From JAAYKS01 sp964479435 (lineage in GTDB: Bacteria; Bacillota; Clostridia; Saccharofermentanales; UBA5734): 25,486 nt of DNA. Shown here piece by piece: positions 22,261-25,486 of the stretch (within the stretch, counting starts at the first letter, position 1; each line of letters starts with the position of its first letter). A program made the position numbers and the translations under genes. The notes under the pieces were generated by a model that made no database searches, was not told the DNA's origin, and worked only from the letters and a program-made list of their open reading frames with translations. Location of the stretch: assembly GCA_964479435.1 (NCBI GenBank), contig CAYZME010000023.1, positions 1-25,486 of the forward strand. The letters run 5' to 3'.

Positions 22261-22974
22261 ATGGATTCCTTGATTGCAGAGGTGCTCAAAGCCAATTTAT
22301 TGCTGCCGCGGTTGGGCCTGGTGGTATTTACGTGGGGCAATGTCAGTGCCATCGACCGGGACAACCATTGGGTCGCGATCAAAGGCAGTGGGATCCCCTA
22401 TGAGGAGATGACCGCTGAGGATATCGTCGTGGTCGACCCTGCTGGTCGTATTTTGCGCGGCTCGCGGCGCCCCAGCAGTGATTTGGAAACACACCTCGAG
22501 CTTTATGACCACTTCCCGCAATGTGGCGGCATCGTCCATACCCATTCCCGCTGGGCGACGGCCTGGGCTCAGGCGCGGCGCGATTTGCCGGCCTACGGAA
22601 CCACACATGCCGATACATTCTACGGATCGGTTCCCTGCACGCGCTTGCTGACGGACGCGGAAATCCAAGGCGATTATGAAAGGGAGACCGGGCGAGTGAT
22701 TGTCGAAACATTCCGCCGCCGCCAGCTCGATCCGCTGGCGATCCCCGCGGTGCTGACGGCCGGGCACGGGCCATTTGCCTGGGGTACGAACGCCGTCGAG
22801 GCCGTACACCACGCGGCGATTCTCGAGGAATGCGCACGGATGGCCAGCCAAACCGAGCGCTTGGCCGGGCGTGACGCCTCGCCGATCTCACAGACTCTGC
22901 TCAATCGCCACTACCAGCGAAAACACGGTGCCAATGCCTATTATGGGCAGACCGGGGGCGTCGATGCAGATTGA
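22261..22974 (+). CDS. araD: L-ribulose-5-phosphate 4-epimerase / class II aldolase family protein
   Basis: Zn-dependent class II aldolase-family enzyme; the closest match by eye is L-ribulose-5-phosphate 4-epimerase, which makes D-xylulose 5-phosphate. Family blocks appear in order: GLVVFTWGNVSAIDR, RPSSDLETHLELY, GGIVHTHSRWATAWAQ (metal-binding histidines), GTTHADTFYGSVPCTR, AGHGPFAWG (third metal His) and LLNRHYQRKHGANAYYGQ. The epimerase-specific Asp in THAD and the Tyr near the C terminus are present. The ATG at 22261 gives 237 residues, close to the usual 231, with GGGAG 9 nt upstream; a GTG at 22219 would add a basic tail. No araA or araB is next to it, and its 3' end overlaps a transporter-like gene, so the in vivo substrate may differ from arabinose-derived ribulose phosphate. 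Confidence 0.88.
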   Translation: MDSLIAEVLKANLLLPRLGLVVFTWGNVSAIDRDNHWVAIKGSGIPYEEMTAEDIVVVDPAGRILRGSRRPSSDLETHLELYDHFPQCGGIVHTHSRWATAWAQARRDLPAYGTTHADTFYGSVPCTRLLTDAEIQGDYERETGRVIVETFRRRQLDPLAIPAVLTAGHGPFAWGTNAVEAVHHAAILEECARMASQTERLAGRDASPISQTLLNRHYQRKHGANAYYGQTGGVDAD

Positions 22975-24103
22975 TCCCCTGAAAGCTTTCCTGTTGACCA
23001 ACTTAATCGGAGCGATCGGCGGTTTGATCCTATACCGCCTCAAGGTGCCGGCCGGCGCCATGATCGGCGCGATGCTGTCGGTGATGGCCCTGGGAATTTT
23101 GTCCGGCGCCGCTTATTACCCCGACCAGGTGCGCACCTATGTGCAAATTGCGTCGGGTATCCTCATCGGCAGCCGGATCAACCGCAAGGATATCGGCGAA
23201 CTCAAGCAGGTGATCGTTCCCAGTCTTTTGCTGCTGGTCGGGATGTTTATACTCAATTTGTCGTTTGCGTATCTCTTTGCGCGGTTTGGCAATCTGGACA
23301 TCAACACCGCGCTTTTTGCCGGCGCGCCCGGAGGGATGTCCGATATGGCTTTGATCGCCGAGGATCTGGGCGCGAACACCGCACAAGTGGCGATGATGCA
23401 ATTGGTCCGCATCTTGTTTGTGATTTCGTTGTTCCCGTTGTTGTTTAAATGGCTGGCCGGTCGCGGCTGGCGTTTGATCCGGCCGACCACCGGCGATCCT
23501 TGTGTACAGAAACCCGCGGCCCTGGACTCGGCGCCCCTGCCGGCCGGCGGCGGGCGCATCCGCTTGCGGTCGGCCGCGGGTTCCTTGCGGGTGAAACCCG
23601 AACAAGCCGGTCAGTTTTTGTTGACGCTGCTTGTGGCCTGGGGTGGCGGCATGGCGCTCAGTCTGCTCGATGTACCCGCCGGTGCCATGATCGGTTCGAT
23701 GCTGGCGACTGCGATTTTTGGCGTCTCCACCGGCAAAGTGTTTTTCCCGACCCGGTTGCGCCCGGCCATACAGATTTCAGTCGGGGCGTTTTTGGGAGCG
23801 CGGATGACGATGGAAAGTCTGTTGTCCTTGCAGGATCTTCTGGTCCCGGCCGGGATCATGTTGTTAGGCATGCTCGCCGCCGCGCTGGGGTTCGGATACC
23901 TGATCCACCGTCTGACCGGGCTGCCGCTGTCGACCTGTTTCTTGGCCAGCACGCCGGGTGGCCTGGCCGAGATGTCTTTGATCGCGGAAGAGCTGGGGTG
24001 TGACGCGCCCAAAGTGGCGGTGATGCACACGTTTCGCTTGATTATGGTGATTTTGCTATTTCCTGTTTTACTGAGGATGCTCTCAGGACTCTTGACAGCA
24101 TGA
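22964..24103 (+). CDS. AbrB-family (duplicated-domain) integral membrane protein
   Basis: A 379-residue membrane protein made of two homologous halves, as in the AbrB-type membrane family (not the DNA-binding AbrB). Repeat 1 (about residues 1-155) contains VPAGAMIGAML and APGGMSDMALIAEDLG. Repeat 2 (about 205-379) contains VPAGAMIGSML and TPGGLAEMSLIAEELG. Each half has five or so hydrophobic helices, with a polar basic linker at about 160-205. Members are thought to be transporters, but substrates are poorly known. The ATG at 22964 is preceded by a GGGGG run and overlaps the end of the araD-type gene by 11 bp, implying coupling. A longer reading from 22775 would run through the araD-type coding sequence in another frame and is rejected. 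Confidence 0.87.
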   Translation: MQIDPLKAFLLTNLIGAIGGLILYRLKVPAGAMIGAMLSVMALGILSGAAYYPDQVRTYVQIASGILIGSRINRKDIGELKQVIVPSLLLLVGMFILNLSFAYLFARFGNLDINTALFAGAPGGMSDMALIAEDLGANTAQVAMMQLVRILFVISLFPLLFKWLAGRGWRLIRPTTGDPCVQKPAALDSAPLPAGGGRIRLRSAAGSLRVKPEQAGQFLLTLLVAWGGGMALSLLDVPAGAMIGSMLATAIFGVSTGKVFFPTRLRPAIQISVGAFLGARMTMESLLSLQDLLVPAGIMLLGMLAAALGFGYLIHRLTGLPLSTCFLASTPGGLAEMSLIAEELGCDAPKVAVMHTFRLIMVILLFPVLLRMLSGLLTA

Positions 24104-24114
24104 GGTCACGATAA

Positions 24115-25077
24115 ATGGAAATCCTCAAATTTAGTTTTGAAGCGGTCGTCCCGATTTTGATTCTGATGGTATTGGGGTATTTTTTGAAACATGTGGGGCT
24201 GATCGATCTCAACATGTTGGATAAATCCAACAAACTCGTTTTTCGCTTATTTTTGCCGGTCCGCATCTTTTATGACATCTATCACCTGGATTTGTCACAG
24301 GCGTTCGATCTCAAATTGATCGGCTACGCGGCCGGCGGAATCTTATTTTCGATTCTGCTGATGCTTTTGCTGGTTCCGCGCTTTGTAACGCAAAACGGAA
24401 AACGCGGCAGCATCATCCAGGCCGTGTATCGCAGCAATTATGTGATTTACGCGATTCCGCTCGCCACCAATATGTTCGGGCAGGCGGGGATCGCGCCCAC
24501 GACCATGCTGTTGCCTGTTGTCATGATTCTGTTTAATGTAGTAGGTGTACTGATTCTTTCGGCGTTTTCTGAGCGCAAAGACGCGAATTTGTCAGTCGGG
24601 CAAAGCTTGTTGCGCAGCGGCGGTGAAATTGCACGCAACCCGTTGATCCTCGGTTCGGTGATCGGCATGTTGTTCTCGTTGCTGCGCCTGCCCTTGCCAA
24701 ACGTGCTCGCGAACGCGGCAGCGCAGGTGGGCGGGATCGGTTCTCCGTTGGCCCTGTTGTTGCTGGGCGCGCAATTTGACTGGTCGCGAGCCAGGGGCAA
24801 TTTAAAAATCGCGACCCTGGTCTCCTTGCTCCGATTGGTCGGCATGCCGGCTTTGCTTTTATCCGCGTGCATCCTCCTGGGCGGCTTTCGCGGTGCCCAG
24901 CTTGGCGCATTGTTCAGCTTGTTTTGCACGCCGACGGCAGTCAACAGTTATGTGATGGCCAAGAACATGCACAACGATGCCGATTTGGCGGGTCAACTGG
25001 TGATTATGACCACTTTGTTGTCGGGATTTACGATCTTTGGCGGCATTGCGCTTTTGCGGGGATTGGGGTTCTTTTAA
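24115..25077 (+). CDS. AEC-family permease (auxin efflux carrier / malate permease type)
   Basis: A 320-residue transporter with about ten hydrophobic helices in two halves around a polar loop (about residues 150-170, SAFSERKDANLSVGQSLLRS). Family features include the N-terminal PILILMVLGYFLKHVGLID, the NKLVFRLFLPVRIF block, RSNYVIYAIPLA and the C-terminal CTPTAVNSYVMAKNM. Bacterial members carry out transport of malate, other organic acids or unknown metabolites; substrate cannot be inferred. It starts 11 bp after the AbrB-type gene, with GAGG about 10 nt upstream, so the two are probably co-transcribed with the araD-type gene. Confidence 0.9.
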   Translation: MEILKFSFEAVVPILILMVLGYFLKHVGLIDLNMLDKSNKLVFRLFLPVRIFYDIYHLDLSQAFDLKLIGYAAGGILFSILLMLLLVPRFVTQNGKRGSIIQAVYRSNYVIYAIPLATNMFGQAGIAPTTMLLPVVMILFNVVGVLILSAFSERKDANLSVGQSLLRSGGEIARNPLILGSVIGMLFSLLRLPLPNVLANAAAQVGGIGSPLALLLLGAQFDWSRARGNLKIATLVSLLRLVGMPALLLSACILLGGFRGAQLGALFSLFCTPTAVNSYVMAKNMHNDADLAGQLVIMTTLLSGFTIFGGIALLRGLGFF

Positions 25078-25116
25078 ATGCTTACACCTGTATGATGGAT
25101 GGGGAGGTTAGGGTAT

Positions 25117-25486
25117 ATGGGTATTTTTAACAAAAGGCGCAGCGACGGAATTCTCGTGCGGGACATCGACCCGTATTCCATGCTGTTGCCCTATGTGATG
25201 CGCGGGCGCAATGAATCCGCGGTTTACTACTCCAAAGAGATCGATATCACGCCGGCGTTGACGTATTTGGCCGATCGTAAAGAGCAAGGGGACTATATCA
25301 CGGTCTTTAATCTGATCATCGCCGGGATCAAGCGCACCATGGAGTTGCGCCCCAAGCTCAATCGCTATATCGCCGGCCGGCGCGTATACCAACACCGGAA
25401 TTTTGAAGTTTTATACGTCGTCAAACGCAGCTTGACGGACATGGCCGGCGACTCGATCGCCAAAGTGGTATTGGAGCCATCCGACG
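25117..25486 (+). CDS. E2-acyltransferase-like protein, 3'-truncated by the window edge
   Basis: An open frame from the ATG at 25117 runs off the end (123 codons seen). GGGGAGG (25101-25107) lies 9 nt upstream. The segment LIIAGIKRTMELRPKLNRYI, continued by AGRRVYQHRNFEVLYVVKR, resembles the chloramphenicol-acetyltransferase-like catalytic domain of 2-oxo acid dehydrogenase E2 subunits (compare the RPxLNRxxxGRxxYxxxxxxxxxxVKR pattern). The protein begins directly with this domain, without the lipoyl and peripheral-subunit-binding domains of true E2, and no E1 or E3 gene is visible. It may be a stand-alone acyltransferase-like protein. The catalytic HxxxD region would lie beyond the window and cannot be checked. 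Confidence 0.72.
   Translation, partial: MGIFNKRRSDGILVRDIDPYSMLLPYVMRGRNESAVYYSKEIDITPALTYLADRKEQGDYITVFNLIIAGIKRTMELRPKLNRYIAGRRVYQHRNFEVLYVVKRSLTDMAGDSIAKVVLEPSD

Noticed and set aside
22775..22963. Extended N terminus for the AbrB-type protein
   Set aside because: The extension overlaps the conserved 3' part of the araD-type gene in another frame and has no similarity to the membrane family.

Overview
The window is chromosomal DNA from a GC-rich member of the Bacillota, most likely a clostridial lineage. The main evidence is gene order: hprK, murB, rapZ, yvcK and whiA lie in one tight run, an arrangement typical of Clostridia and relatives. Further support comes from the S12 protein, which carries the extra segment seen in Bacillus-type S12, from a CCA-encoded tRNA, and from strong Shine-Dalgarno sites with sigma-A-like promoters. 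There are no transposases, integrases, phage genes or CRISPR arrays; this reads as core genome with short accessory stretches.

Layout. Bases 1-753 hold a HEAT-repeat-like protein whose true start may lie outside the window. A tRNA-Gly(GCC) with its own promoter follows (819-893). Bases 1089-7119 are a six-gene co-directional run: HPr kinase/phosphorylase, MurB, RapZ, YvcK, WhiA and a membrane-anchored HtrA-type protease. It links carbon-source signalling, cell-wall precursor synthesis and envelope protein quality control, and ends at a strong terminator (7134-7164). Bases 7169-9671 are a metal-resistance operon: an ArsR/SmtB-type sensor with an intact alpha-5 metal site, and a P1B-type Zn/Cd/Pb-exporting ATPase. 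A bidirectional terminator (9697-9735) separates it from a convergent redox pair on the minus strand: a two-cluster ferredoxin-like protein (10745-11488) and a thioredoxin-reductase-like flavoprotein (9778-10686). An M29 aminopeptidase (11644-12762) diverges from that pair across an intergenic region with four operator-like repeats at an exact 17-bp period. A small unknown membrane protein and seryl-tRNA synthetase follow.

Bases 14961-19668 are the str operon: rpsL, rpsG, fusA and tuf, with a good promoter, a leader hairpin, a structured 194-nt rpsL-rpsG gap, a candidate internal tuf promoter and a strong terminator. ATP-dependent protease Lon follows. The right end holds an araD-type epimerase/aldolase gene overlapping an AbrB-type membrane protein gene, then an AEC-family permease and the start of an E2-acyltransferase-like protein cut by the window edge.

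No wholly new multi-gene system is evident. The least explained signals are non-coding: the 4 x 17-bp array at 11561-11625, the GCAATTGC palindromes flanking the metal operon, the structured rpsL-rpsG gap, and the repeated GCGCTAGCGC palindrome after lon. All functional calls rest on reading motifs by eye; no database search was run.
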